Assembly (NCBI RefSeq): GCF_001591645.1
Contig: NZ_BCVH01000028.1
Coordinates: forward strand, 1 to 48,873
DNA: 48,873 nt
Direction of reading: 5' to 3'
Source: Robertmurraya korlensis NBRC 107688
GTDB taxonomy: Bacteria; Bacillota; Bacilli; Bacillales; Cytobacillaceae
In this document: piece by piece, positions 18,101-25,052 of the stretch
Numbering within the stretch: the first letter of the stretch is position 1
Layout: the number at the start of each line of letters is the position of its first letter
Position numbers and translations under genes: made by a program
The notes under the pieces: model-generated
Databases searched by the model: none
The model's input: only the letters and a program-made list of their open reading frames with translations
What the model was told of the DNA's origin: nothing

Positions 18101-18632
18101 AGTTGCTAAAGAATTTGGTGATTTAGGATTAGGAAACCTGATTGCTGATGGTATGAAAGTAGCTATGAATTCTGATTTCGCACTTATGAATGGCGGTGGA
18201 GTACGCTCTCAGCTTGATGCTGGAGAAGTAACTTACGGTGATTTATTTGCGATTCAACCATTTGGTAATGTTTTAAATAAAGCTACTCTAAGTGGTGCAG
18301 ACTTACGCGTGATTCTAGATGAGCAAATTACAGCTAGAGGTCTTGACTACCATATTTCTGGATTCAAGTATACGTACACATATGACGATGCTGCTAAGAC
18401 TGGAAAAGTGGTCGATATCACATTACCTGATGGAACTCCAATTGACCCAGCAAAAGAATACACGGTGGTCGTGAACAACTATATGTACGGCAACACAGGT
18501 TCAAGCATTAATGAGCTATCTTCAAGCATGGAAGTTGGCCCAGTTGATTTAGATGCAACTGTAGATTATGTTAAATCACTAACTTCTCCAATTGACTATA
18601 AGTCTGAAGGAAGAATTAAAAGAGTAAACTAA
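15126..18632 (+). CDS. Secreted bifunctional cyclic-nucleotide phosphodiesterase / 5'-nucleotidase (YfkN-like)
   Basis: The 1168-residue protein starts with a signal peptide (about 1-34, ending in NVLAA). Two complete metallophosphoesterase plus 5'-nucleotidase C-terminal modules follow. Module 1 (about 46-640) has TTDIHTN (Asp54, His56), VDNGD (Asp99) and LGNHEFNYG, typical of 2',3'-cyclic phosphodiesterase/3'-nucleotidases. Module 2 (about 672-1165) has VNDLHGQ (Asp681, His683), HAGDMIGG and LGNHEFDEG, typical of 5'-nucleotidases. B. subtilis YfkN has the same two modules but is about 1460 residues with a sortase anchor. This one ends at KRVN with no LPXTG or TM tail, so it should be freely secreted. 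The Pho box suggests phosphate scavenging from nucleotides. An ATG at 15114 is less well placed. Confidence 0.9.
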   Translation: MKLQSKKKGNKILSSTLALSMIAAPLIPTNVLAAKPSVAKVQSEVELRIMETTDIHTNLLDFDYYKNATAPKLGLAKTATLVKEARAQVDNSVLVDNGDLIQGTPLGTYKAKIDPLEDGEVHPAIKAMNLMGYDMATLGNHEFNYGLEYLDEVYDDADFSFVNANVYVDDHDNDPTNDVNKYTPYKIIEKKVTDENGKTAVIQIGYIGFVPPQINEWDKANLDGKVITKNVVESAERFVPMMKEEGADVIVAMAHSGFSGNETNTEDTVYALSKVEGIDAITFSHTHKVFPAKDVTSLDALFKGADGQPLPGVDNAKGTINGVAAVQAGYGGGALGIIDLTLQKVKGKWSVADSQSSTRAIDTVKPDEKIVEAVKADHDATIEYVNTPIGTTTDDIYSYFALVQDDPSIQVVTNAQKWYVEKYIGLNKPELTDLPILSVGAPFKAGRNGVEEYTEIKQGDLTIRSAGDLYLYDNTLKAVKVKGSVVKEWIEMTAGKFNQIDPAKTEEQQLLNPSFPVYNFDVIDGVEYQIDVTQPAKYDTKGNLVNPESSRVMNLEYNGEPVDPEQEFIVVTNNYRAGGGGNFPGIKGSELVVDSADENRQILMDYISEEKVITPTADNNWSIAPISADVNVTFTTSPKAEQYIGENSPFSYTGNKDSAGFGIFNINLNRGVKVQLLGVNDLHGQLDTVTKVGTSLAGQIEYTAGALKEEEATNPNTLILHAGDMIGGSPLISALFQDEPTIEVLEEIGFDAGTLGNHEFDEGIDELKRMMGGGDHPNGTVGYDGMNFPLVAANAFDTRDGELITEPYTVLETGGQKIGVIGVVTQETPTMIVTKGNESLKITDEVEAINKYTAELKAQGVEAIAVLAHNPATQTGYTDSYDASKIAEQVNDEVDVIFAAHNHVKVNRVVDNKLIVQAYSYGSAFSDIDLEIDPFTGDIFKKSAEIKTVYQDKYTPDPAVAAIMKKYAEKVEPIKAQVVGQSLTTLEKGYPTVAKEFGDLGLGNLIADGMKVAMNSDFALMNGGGVRSQLDAGEVTYGDLFAIQPFGNVLNKATLSGADLRVILDEQITARGLDYHISGFKYTYTYDDAAKTGKVVDITLPDGTPIDPAKEYTVVVNNYMYGNTGSSINELSSSMEVGPVDLDATVDYVKSLTSPIDYKSEGRIKRVN

Positions 18633-18645
18633 GATCAATATTTGT

Positions 18646-18677
18646 CCTCAGGAGAAGATTCTCCTGGGGTTTTTTTA
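18646..18677 (+). terminator. Terminator of the nucleotidase gene
   Basis: CCTCAGGAGA and TCTCCTGGGG (one G-U pair) are followed by a run of seven T. Confidence 0.85.
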
Positions 18678-18731
18678 TGTTTTTTCATTTGATTGCTTGT
18701 CCCATTCCACCAAAAAAACTCCAAATACACG

Positions 18732-18767
18732 GCTGAGACGCGGTTATCCTTGCTGAGACGTTATCTA
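18732..18767. repeat. Direct repeat upstream of proH
   Basis: GCTGAGACG occurs at 18732-18740 and 18752-18760, exactly 20 bases apart, each followed by a GTTATC-like block. The copies lie on the same DNA face about 80 bases upstream of the proH promoter candidate. They could be an activator or repressor site; no known motif was recognised. Confidence 0.4.
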
Positions 18768-18840
18768 ATGGATATAACTCCACATGGTAACGCTTACACT
18801 AACTAATTGGAAGAAATACTCCTAACCTTTCCTGAACCCC

Positions 18841-18868
18841 TTGAATATGAAAATCACCATGTTAGTAT
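18841..18868 (+). promoter_or_regulatory. Promoter candidate of proH-proJ-proA
   Basis: TTGAAT (18841-18846), a 16-base spacer and TAGTAT (18863-18868) lie about 55 bases before the proH start. The rating rests on hexamer similarity only. Confidence 0.4.
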
Positions 18869-18921
18869 TAAATTCTGAGATACATTACGAACAAAAATAC
18901 GAACAATATTGGAGAGATGAG

Positions 18922-19776
18922 ATGCTACACAATAAGAAAGTTGCATTTATAGGTGCAGGCTCAATGGCAGAAGCAATGATTGCTGGATTGGTTCTATCAG
19001 AAAGAATCCCAGCAGAAAATATTATTGCAACAAACCGTTCAAATGAACAAAGATTAGCTGCAATTGAAGCGAAGTATGGAATTAAAGGATTGAAACTTGA
19101 CCATCTACCGTTTGACCAAATAGATATTTTTATCTTGGCTATGAAGCCAAAGGATGTCGATCAAGCATTAAACCATTTAAAACACCGAATTAAATCTAAC
19201 CAACTCGTTTTATCCGTTTTAGCTGGAATTACAACAACATATCTAGAACAAAACCTTCATAATGGCCAGCAAGTAGTTCGTGTTATGCCGAATACGTCAA
19301 GCGCAATCGGCGAATCAGCTACTGCCATATCCCCAGGTCATAATACAGCAGAAAATCACGTATACGTAACAAAAGAGTTACTTGAGTGCATCGGTGAGGT
19401 CTTTCAAATCGATGAGAAGAATATGGATATATTCACAGGACTTGCCGGAAGTGGCCCTGCCTATTTCTATTATTTAATGGAGCATATGGAACAACAAGGA
19501 GCAAAAGCCGGCTTTGATTTAGAAACAACTCGACAAATTATCGCTCAGACGATTGTTGGAGCAGCAAAAATGGTCCAGGAACAAGATGATACCCCTACCG
19601 TTCTTAGAGAAAAAGTGACCTCCCCTAACGGCACGACAGCGGCTGGACTCCAAGCACTTGATGTAAATGGTGGTGGGAAAGCGATAGCAAAAGCTGTAGA
19701 ATTCGCTGCCAAACGTTCAAAAGAAATAAGTGACCAAATAAAAGAAAGTCTATTAGTTAGACCGTCTACAAAATAA
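18922..19776 (+). CDS. proH: Pyrroline-5-carboxylate reductase
   Basis: The 284-residue enzyme reduces pyrroline-5-carboxylate to proline. The N-terminal Rossmann loop reads AFIGAGSMAEAM and is followed by NRSNEQR. Further signs are the VRVMPNTSSAIGES signature and the helical dimer domain with GLAGSGPAYFYYLMEHM and TSPNGTTAAGLQAL. Start: the ATG at 18922 has GGAG seven bases upstream. The in-frame ATG at 18841 would lie on the promoter and add 27 unrelated residues. It heads an operon with a second glutamate kinase and a second ProA, so it most likely serves osmostress proline synthesis, like ProH of B. subtilis. Confidence 0.92.
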   Translation: MLHNKKVAFIGAGSMAEAMIAGLVLSERIPAENIIATNRSNEQRLAAIEAKYGIKGLKLDHLPFDQIDIFILAMKPKDVDQALNHLKHRIKSNQLVLSVLAGITTTYLEQNLHNGQQVVRVMPNTSSAIGESATAISPGHNTAENHVYVTKELLECIGEVFQIDEKNMDIFTGLAGSGPAYFYYLMEHMEQQGAKAGFDLETTRQIIAQTIVGAAKMVQEQDDTPTVLREKVTSPNGTTAAGLQALDVNGGGKAIAKAVEFAAKRSKEISDQIKESLLVRPSTK

Positions 19777-19809
19777 AAAAATATATAATTTTGCCTCGGG
19801 AGTGATAAA

Positions 19810-20940
19810 ATGACGACCCTTGAAAACAAAAACAAACGGGTTGTAATAAAAGTAGGAAGCAGTTCCTTAACTAGTCGACATGGGGAAATTAGTCGGCGGA
19901 AACTTGAAAAATTAGCAGATGAAATTGCTCTTTTAAAGGATGCTGGTCATGAAATTGTATTTGTCTCTTCAGGAGCAGTCGCAGCGGGATACCGTAAGCT
20001 AGGGTGCATTGACCGCCCCACTTCTCTCCCCGAGAAACAAGCCGCAGCATCTATTGGCCAGGGATTATTAATTGAAGCATATTCTGAGATTTTCCTATCT
20101 CACGGGTATATTGCCTCTCAAATATTAATTACACGTAGTGATTTTTCCGATGAGACCCGCTATCATAACGTTCGCAATACACTAAATGTCCTATTAGAAC
20201 GAGGAATTATTCCTATTGTGAATGAGAATGATACCGTCACAGTAGACCGTCTAAAGTTTGGGGATAACGATACGTTATCGGCTAAAGTAGCCGGTTTAAT
20301 CGAGGCGGATCAACTGATCATTTTATCTGATATAGATGGATTATACGATTCAGATCCCCGTAAAAATGAACATGCCCAACTACTAGAAAAAGTATATGAA
20401 ATAACACCTGAGATTGAACAAGGTGCAGGTGGTTCGGGAAGTTCTGTCGGTACAGGAGGCATGAAATCCAAGATTGATGCAGTGAAGATTGCTATGGCTT
20501 CAGGTATTAGTACGTTCCTTGGCAAAGCAACGATTTCACATATATTAAATGATGCCGTAGAAGGTACAGCCAAAGGCACCTATTTTGAAGTTTCAAACGA
20601 GTCAGTCAACCTAGATCAAAAGAAGCAATGGATCGCCTTCCACTCAGGTCCAAGTGGAGAAATTTTCATAAGCAATAAAGGAAAGGCCTCTATTGTTGAT
20701 TATAAACGGAGCATTGTATCTTCCCATATTGAGAAAATAAACGGACGGTTTGAAAAAGGTTCGGTTATTCGAATCCTGAACGACCAGGGTGAAAGAGTCG
20801 GTTTGGGTGTTGTGAATTATTCAACGGAGGAACTTGAACAAATGATCAACTCTACAGGTGATGAATGGAATACCCATGAAGTTGTTCATTCCGAAGACTT
20901 CGTGTGTGAACTAGAGTTATCACTGCCTGTTGTCATATAA
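19810..20940 (+). CDS. proJ: Glutamate 5-kinase, second copy (ProJ-like)
   Basis: The 376-residue enzyme has an amino-acid kinase domain ([45 protein letters not shown]) and a C-terminal PUA domain (about 285-370). It is clearly a paralogue of the proB at 13251. Lying between proH and a second proA without a T-box, it matches ProJ, the osmostress glutamate kinase of bacilli. Weaker feedback inhibition by proline would be expected, but no single residue read here proves it. The ATG follows GGGAGTG, and the next gene starts 13 bases after its stop. Confidence 0.92.
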   Translation: MTTLENKNKRVVIKVGSSSLTSRHGEISRRKLEKLADEIALLKDAGHEIVFVSSGAVAAGYRKLGCIDRPTSLPEKQAAASIGQGLLIEAYSEIFLSHGYIASQILITRSDFSDETRYHNVRNTLNVLLERGIIPIVNENDTVTVDRLKFGDNDTLSAKVAGLIEADQLIILSDIDGLYDSDPRKNEHAQLLEKVYEITPEIEQGAGGSGSSVGTGGMKSKIDAVKIAMASGISTFLGKATISHILNDAVEGTAKGTYFEVSNESVNLDQKKQWIAFHSGPSGEIFISNKGKASIVDYKRSIVSSHIEKINGRFEKGSVIRILNDQGERVGLGVVNYSTEELEQMINSTGDEWNTHEVVHSEDFVCELELSLPVVI

Positions 20941-20953
20941 AAGGAGGAATTGC

Positions 20954-22216
20954 ATGTCAGTAACTAAGGAATTTACAAATGTTGAATCCCAAGCAATTGC
21001 CGCAAAAAAAGCAGCAAAAACACTTAGCCTTTTATCAACTTCAGAAAAAAATGAAGTTTTACATGTTCTAGCTGACTCGCTAGAAAAAAATACAGATGTG
21101 ATTTTAGAGGCAAATAAGCTAGATTTAGAAGCTGGTAGTAAACTTGGATATGAAGCTGCCTACATGGACCGTCTTGCTCTTTCTAAAGAAAGAATATTTG
21201 ATTTTGCTGAAGGTCTAAGGCAAGTAGCTAAATTAGAGGATCCAACGGGGAACATTTTGTCTAGTTGGACATTGGATAATGGTTTATTAGTAGAAAAGGT
21301 ATCCGTTCCATTGGGTGTCATTGGTATGATCTACGAAGCCCGTCCAAATGTAACCGTTGATGCAACTGGGCTCGCTCTTAAATCAGGTAATGCCATTGTC
21401 TTAAAAGGCGGATCATCTGCTTTATCTTCAAACAAAGCAATCGTGCAAGTCATGCACGAGGCACTACATGATACGAAAATCCCAAAGGAGGCCGTGCAAT
21501 TCATCGCTAGTACGAATCGCGAAGCTACCCAACAGCTATTTACAATGAAGGAACATATTGATGTATTAATTCCTAGGGGTGGTGCCTCACTCATTAATGC
21601 AGTGGTAAACAATGCAACTGTTCCAGTTTTAGAAACAGGTGTAGGCAACTGCCATTTATACATTGATGTGGAAGCAGATGTTGAAAAAGCATTAAGCATT
21701 CTTGTTAATGCAAAAACGGACCGTCCAGCTGTATGTAATGCGTTAGAGACAGCCATTATTCATAAAGAGTGGCTTGCAAAGAACAAGGATTCTTTCGTTG
21801 AGATTATAAATAAACATGGCATTACAGTTCATGGTGATGAAACAGCTCAAAACTATATACCAAATACAGTCCCAGCGACAGAGGAAGATTGGGCAAACGA
21901 GTATTTAAGCTTAGACTTAGCTGTTAAAACAGTGAACAATATAGATGAAGCAATTGACCATATTGAAGTATATGGAACTAAGCATTCAGAAGCGATCGTA
22001 ACAGAAAATAAAGAAACAGCGAAAAAGTTTATGAGTTTAGTAGATGCTTCTGCCCTTTACCATAATGCTTCCACTCGTTTTACAGATGGTAGCGCACTTG
22101 GATTTGGTGCAGAGATTGGGATTTCTACTCAAAAGCTACATGCTCGTGGACCAATGGGCTTACCAGCATTAACAACTGTGAAATTTATGATGTCAGGTAA
22201 CGGACAAATTCGATGA
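20954..22216 (+). CDS. proA: Gamma-glutamyl phosphate reductase, second copy
   Basis: The 420-residue enzyme has the same reductase fold as the copy at 12007: [25 protein letters not shown] and catalytic Cys261 in DRPAVCNALET. The ATG at 20954 follows AAAGGAGGAA. The open frame extends eight codons further back into the proJ stop region without a better start. With proH and proJ it completes a self-contained glutamate-to-proline route. B. subtilis proHJ lacks its own proA and borrows the anabolic one. A complete set recalls the proHJAA operon described in B. licheniformis. Confidence 0.93.
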   Translation: MSVTKEFTNVESQAIAAKKAAKTLSLLSTSEKNEVLHVLADSLEKNTDVILEANKLDLEAGSKLGYEAAYMDRLALSKERIFDFAEGLRQVAKLEDPTGNILSSWTLDNGLLVEKVSVPLGVIGMIYEARPNVTVDATGLALKSGNAIVLKGGSSALSSNKAIVQVMHEALHDTKIPKEAVQFIASTNREATQQLFTMKEHIDVLIPRGGASLINAVVNNATVPVLETGVGNCHLYIDVEADVEKALSILVNAKTDRPAVCNALETAIIHKEWLAKNKDSFVEIINKHGITVHGDETAQNYIPNTVPATEEDWANEYLSLDLAVKTVNNIDEAIDHIEVYGTKHSEAIVTENKETAKKFMSLVDASALYHNASTRFTDGSALGFGAEIGISTQKLHARGPMGLPALTTVKFMMSGNGQIR

Positions 22217-22222
22217 TATAAC

Positions 22223-22270
22223 AAAAAGGACGATTATGAGTACATCCCTCATCATGATCGTCCTTTTTTT
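22223..22270. terminator. Terminator after proHJA
   Basis: AGGACGAT (22227-22234) and ATCGTCCT (22257-22264) pair, with an inner ATGAG/CTCAT helix, an A-run before and seven T after. It can serve the proline operon and the converging ParR-like gene. Confidence 0.82.
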
Positions 22271-22323
22271 ACATTCATTTGCTGTGTATTCATTTAAACT
22301 GGCTTCAAAGAGATCCAACATTA

Positions 22324-22911
22324 CTACTTATTCATTTTAGAAAGGAAATCACCTAATAGACTATCAAGGTCATTCTCGTCATCCTGTTCCTCTTCTACTG
22401 TTTCAGGTTCACCCTGCCTGATGGTTTCCCAACTAAATGCATCAAGATCGTCCTCTGAAACCTCAGGCTCATCTGTAACTGCTATTTCAGCGATAGGTTC
22501 CATGAAATGGTCATCGAGGACAGAATCCTCCTCTTCCTGTAAATATAAAGCCTCAGATATATCTAGAGAATTACTATTTAAGGATGCGAGCAAAGCTGTT
22601 GCTCGCACTGGATCTGTTAATAGCTGGTACATAATACTTCCCAGTAAAGCCTCAGAATGCTCATGCTTTAACCAGTTTCGTTGTGATTTGCTTAATTTAT
22701 GGGGAAGGGGAATGGTGATCGTTTCCTGTTCCTTGGACGAAGACTGACTAACTCCCTGCATCACAAATTCAGCAATTTTGCTCGAAAAATTCCGTCTTTC
22801 GGTTTCCTTTAACTTCTGCAAATATTTTAATAAATGATCCGGGGTATCAGAAGGGATCCGAAAGGAAATTGCTTGGCCCCTCTTAACCTCATTGGATGCA
22901 GATTTCTTCAT
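22324..22911 (-). CDS. ParR-like ribbon-helix-helix DNA-binding adaptor
   Basis: The 195-residue protein was not recognised as a named family. Its N-terminus (about 10-55) reads as a ribbon-helix-helix: a basic strand QAISFRIP, a helix TPDHLLKYLQKLKE, and a second helix FSSKIAEFVMQGV. A helical middle (about 65-120) follows, then a very acidic tail (about 122-190, rich in Asp and Glu) ending in the amphipathic segment LDSLLGDFLSKMNK. Plasmid ParR adaptors share this plan: RHH binding to centromere repeats, with a tail that docks on ParM. It starts eight bases after the actin-like gene, so they form one operon. It may bind the octamer array at 24222-24397 and repress the operon. Function is inferred. 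Confidence 0.65.
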   Translation of the reverse strand: MKKSASNEVKRGQAISFRIPSDTPDHLLKYLQKLKETERRNFSSKIAEFVMQGVSQSSSKEQETITIPLPHKLSKSQRNWLKHEHSEALLGSIMYQLLTDPVRATALLASLNSNSLDISEALYLQEEEDSVLDDHFMEPIAEIAVTDEPEVSEDDLDAFSWETIRQGEPETVEEEQDDENDLDSLLGDFLSKMNK

Positions 22912-22919
22912 TTTATCAC

Positions 22920-24095
22920 CTATGAATTCTTAACTGGCACTTGTGCTTTCTTGGACTTTTCCACTTTTCTTACATAATCCGTTATAAGTTTGTAGTAAGC
23001 ATTTGCCATCATCCAAATGCTTTCTTTTTCATCTTCGAAAAATTCAATATTATAACCATCTAAATTATTATTAAGAGTCTTGATATAATCCTTTAAGACA
23101 TGTGCTCCTCCACCAACAAAATAACAAATTTCCGTTTGAGAGTTCTTTTGCCAGATGTTTCTTAGTAATCGGTATTGCTTTTTTGCTAACTCTAGCAAAA
23201 TACGGTCAGTTATATCATGAACACTGGTTCGACTGCCTTTTACCATGATGTGATTACGGTCATTTTTTCTAGTAATAATCTCTACTACATCACGACGGCT
23301 ATCTAACTCCACACCATGTTTTGTTCTAATTTCCTCTCTAATGGCCTCTAGAGATTCAGACACACCTAAGTTAAAACCTTGAGCTTTATCATCATCAACA
23401 TTTCTGTTTTTAATTACTGCAATATCGGTTGAAAGTCCCCCAATATCCTGAATAAGAATTCTTTTATCTATCAGGTCTTTATTAATGATTTTAAGCTGGG
23501 TATCCATTACAAGATTTATATAAGCCGCAAAGCCCTCTGGATATATTTTCACTTCATTAAATTTAATATTTACTTTTAACCCTTGATATTTAGGTGTAAC
23601 TAAAAACTCTACTTGGTGAACGGAACCTACTAATTTTGAGCGGTATCCAGCATCCTTTCCTTCCTTTACTTCACGTAGTGGAAGGCCTGTTCCAAGAGTG
23701 TAATTTGCATCAACTACCTGTTTGGATCGTGGAAAAACACCCGAATTCTCTTCTTTTACGGCATCCAATGCTAAAGTAGCAAACAGCATAACCAATGTCT
23801 GATCCTCTTCCGACTTGCTACTTCCAAGGTCTAATTCTGTGGCATTATTGCTCTTCGTTGCTAGATGTCCTACACGATAAATCGCATTATTCTCCTTTAG
23901 GGCAGGGGAATGTACTTTAATATGAAGACCATCAAGTGGATTTTTGCTATCCAATTCTTCTATTCCAATGACCGGCCGATCTTCTGTATCCCTAGCGACA
24001 ATATTAGGTATGTTAAGTTCATACTCCATTTCTCCGAAAATCGCCTTAATGGAGTCATTTCCTACATCTACTGCTGCAATTCTAGAGTTTGACAT
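22920..24095 (-). CDS. ParM/StbA-family actin-like ATPase
   Basis: The 391-residue protein carries the actin-fold nucleotide motifs. Phosphate loop 1 is VDVGNDSIKAIFGE (Asp10), phosphate loop 2 is IQDIGGLSTDIAVIKN (Asp217, Gly219-220), and the adenosine motif is YFVGGGAHVLKDYI (Gly328-330). Length and spacing fit ParM/StbA/Alp-type filament proteins rather than MreB, FtsA or Hsp70. Such proteins polymerise on ATP and push DNA bound by the ParR adaptor apart. An AAGGGATG precedes the ATG. Upstream lies an iterated octamer array and downstream an RHH gene, the order parC-parM-parR. The family is typical of large plasmids and phages, so its presence next to chromosomal metabolic genes is notable. 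Confidence 0.88.
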   Translation of the reverse strand: MSNSRIAAVDVGNDSIKAIFGEMEYELNIPNIVARDTEDRPVIGIEELDSKNPLDGLHIKVHSPALKENNAIYRVGHLATKSNNATELDLGSSKSEEDQTLVMLFATLALDAVKEENSGVFPRSKQVVDANYTLGTGLPLREVKEGKDAGYRSKLVGSVHQVEFLVTPKYQGLKVNIKFNEVKIYPEGFAAYINLVMDTQLKIINKDLIDKRILIQDIGGLSTDIAVIKNRNVDDDKAQGFNLGVSESLEAIREEIRTKHGVELDSRRDVVEIITRKNDRNHIMVKGSRTSVHDITDRILLELAKKQYRLLRNIWQKNSQTEICYFVGGGAHVLKDYIKTLNNNLDGYNIEFFEDEKESIWMMANAYYKLITDYVRKVEKSKKAQVPVKNS

Positions 24096-24198
24096 GGTAG
24101 ATCATCCCTTCTCATTTAATAGATTTATTGCTTAAGTTACATTGTTATCTATGTACCCTTCTAGTTAAGGGTAAAGGAGATTGGTAGATTATTCAATC

Positions 24199-24227
24199 AT
24201 TTAACTCAAAAGAAATTAAAATGTAAA
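24199..24227 (-). promoter_or_regulatory. Promoter candidate of the parMR-like operon, overlapping the array
   Basis: Read leftward: TTTACA (24227-24222), a 17-base spacer, TTAAAT (24204-24199). The -35 is part of the outermost octamer, so a protein on the array would cover it. That would give autoregulation, as is usual for par operons. Confidence 0.5.
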
Positions 24228-24397
24228 CCTGTAAACAGTTTGTAAACATAAGATTTTTGTAAACACAATTGTAAACAATCACTACAAACGTGTACACATT
24301 TAATAAAAACAACATGTATACACGTTTGTATACATGTAAACGTAAAAGTGTACACGTTGTTTACATAAAGTAAACATGTAAACAACTTTTGTAAACA
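24222..24397. repeat. Iterated TGTAAACA array (centromere-like, parC candidate)
   Basis: About 14 copies of TGTAAACA or near variants fill 176 bases. Copies start at 24222, 24230, 24241, 24258, 24270, 24291 (TGTACACA), 24315 and 24327 (both TGTATACA), 24335, 24349, 24358 (inverted, TGTTTACA), 24369, 24377 and 24390. Most read in the same direction; spacing is mainly 8-14 bases. The array lies directly upstream of the actin-like gene, where ParR-binding centromeres and operators of type II partition systems lie. Confidence 0.82.
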
Positions 24398-24410
24398 ATA
24401 GAGATGGTCT

Positions 24411-24445
24411 AAAATTTAAATAGGCCCTACTTTAAGTAAGGCCTA
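24411..24445 (-). terminator. Terminator of the DUF3231 gene
   Basis: Read leftward, AGGCCTTACTT pairs with AAGTAGGGCCT with one mismatch, followed by ATTTAAATTTT. It separates the DUF3231 transcript from the octamer array. Confidence 0.65.
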
Positions 24446-24459
24446 AATACTTTCTTCAT

Positions 24460-24987
24460 TTAAGATTTATAATAAGGAGGAACGCGTAGCCACTCATTCT
24501 GTTCTAAGTATTGTTTTACCTGTAATCCTGCAAGTGTCTTTTTCATAATAATCTTTGAAAACAATAGTCCTACATCCGCTCGAATCGATTCTGTAAGGCC
24601 TCTAGCCGCATATACAACACCACTTGCTAAGTTATAGGACATTAGATTAGCCAGCTCTTCATCGTTTAATTTGGCACCTTCAGGTATATCACGAAAATCC
24701 CCTACTGGCTTTTCTGGTGTGTTTTTTGGAAGGGGAACCCCTTCTTTCAATAAGAATTCTCTTATTTCATCTCTTATTGGAATATGTAAATTCTCCTTTG
24801 TATCAAGAATGATTCTTTTTAATTCCTCATCTTGTGCAAGATTGTAACCTATTTCTTGATTTCGCAAGGTAGTTTCCGTTCCTAATAGGAAAAACCATAA
24901 ATTTGTAACTTCCATTACATTTAAAGGCTTTTTTTCACCATCTAAAAATGGTTCAAATGTGTCATGAATCATTTCAAATAGATTCAT
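24460..24987 (-). CDS. DUF3231-family protein
   Basis: The 175-residue, mostly helical protein has signs of the DUF3231 group: MEVTNLWFFLLGTETTLR near the start, a middle IRDEIREFLLKEGVPLP, and late helices ending in WLRVPPYY. These proteins occur in spore-forming bacilli and have a ferritin-like or CotF-like helical look. Their role is unknown, though spore-coat links are common. A GGAGG-like site precedes the ATG. It is a single gene between the GMC operon and the octamer array, with its own terminator. Confidence 0.7.
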   Translation of the reverse strand: MNLFEMIHDTFEPFLDGEKKPLNVMEVTNLWFFLLGTETTLRNQEIGYNLAQDEELKRIILDTKENLHIPIRDEIREFLLKEGVPLPKNTPEKPVGDFRDIPEGAKLNDEELANLMSYNLASGVVYAARGLTESIRADVGLLFSKIIMKKTLAGLQVKQYLEQNEWLRVPPYYKS

Positions 24988-25052
24988 CTAATAACCCCTC
25001 CAGGCATGTAAATTCCAATATTAGTATCATGACCATTCGTTAAGCAAACATA

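Noticed and set aside
15114-18632. Fusion artefact of two nucleotidase genes
   Set aside because: The two modules are joined by a continuous linker in one frame, and the same two-module layout is known from YfkN.
18784-18798. cre site upstream of proH
   Set aside because: ATGGTAACGCTTACA has one mismatch at a conserved A, and no carbon link is expected for this operon.
24222-24397. CRISPR array
   Set aside because: Units are only 8 bases, spacing varies from 8 to 24 bases, there are no spacers of equal length, and no cas gene is in the window.
24222-24397. Plasmid replication origin with iterons
   Set aside because: No Rep gene is adjacent; the neighbours are an actin-like gene and an RHH gene, which fit a centromere better. 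A cryptic origin cannot be fully excluded.
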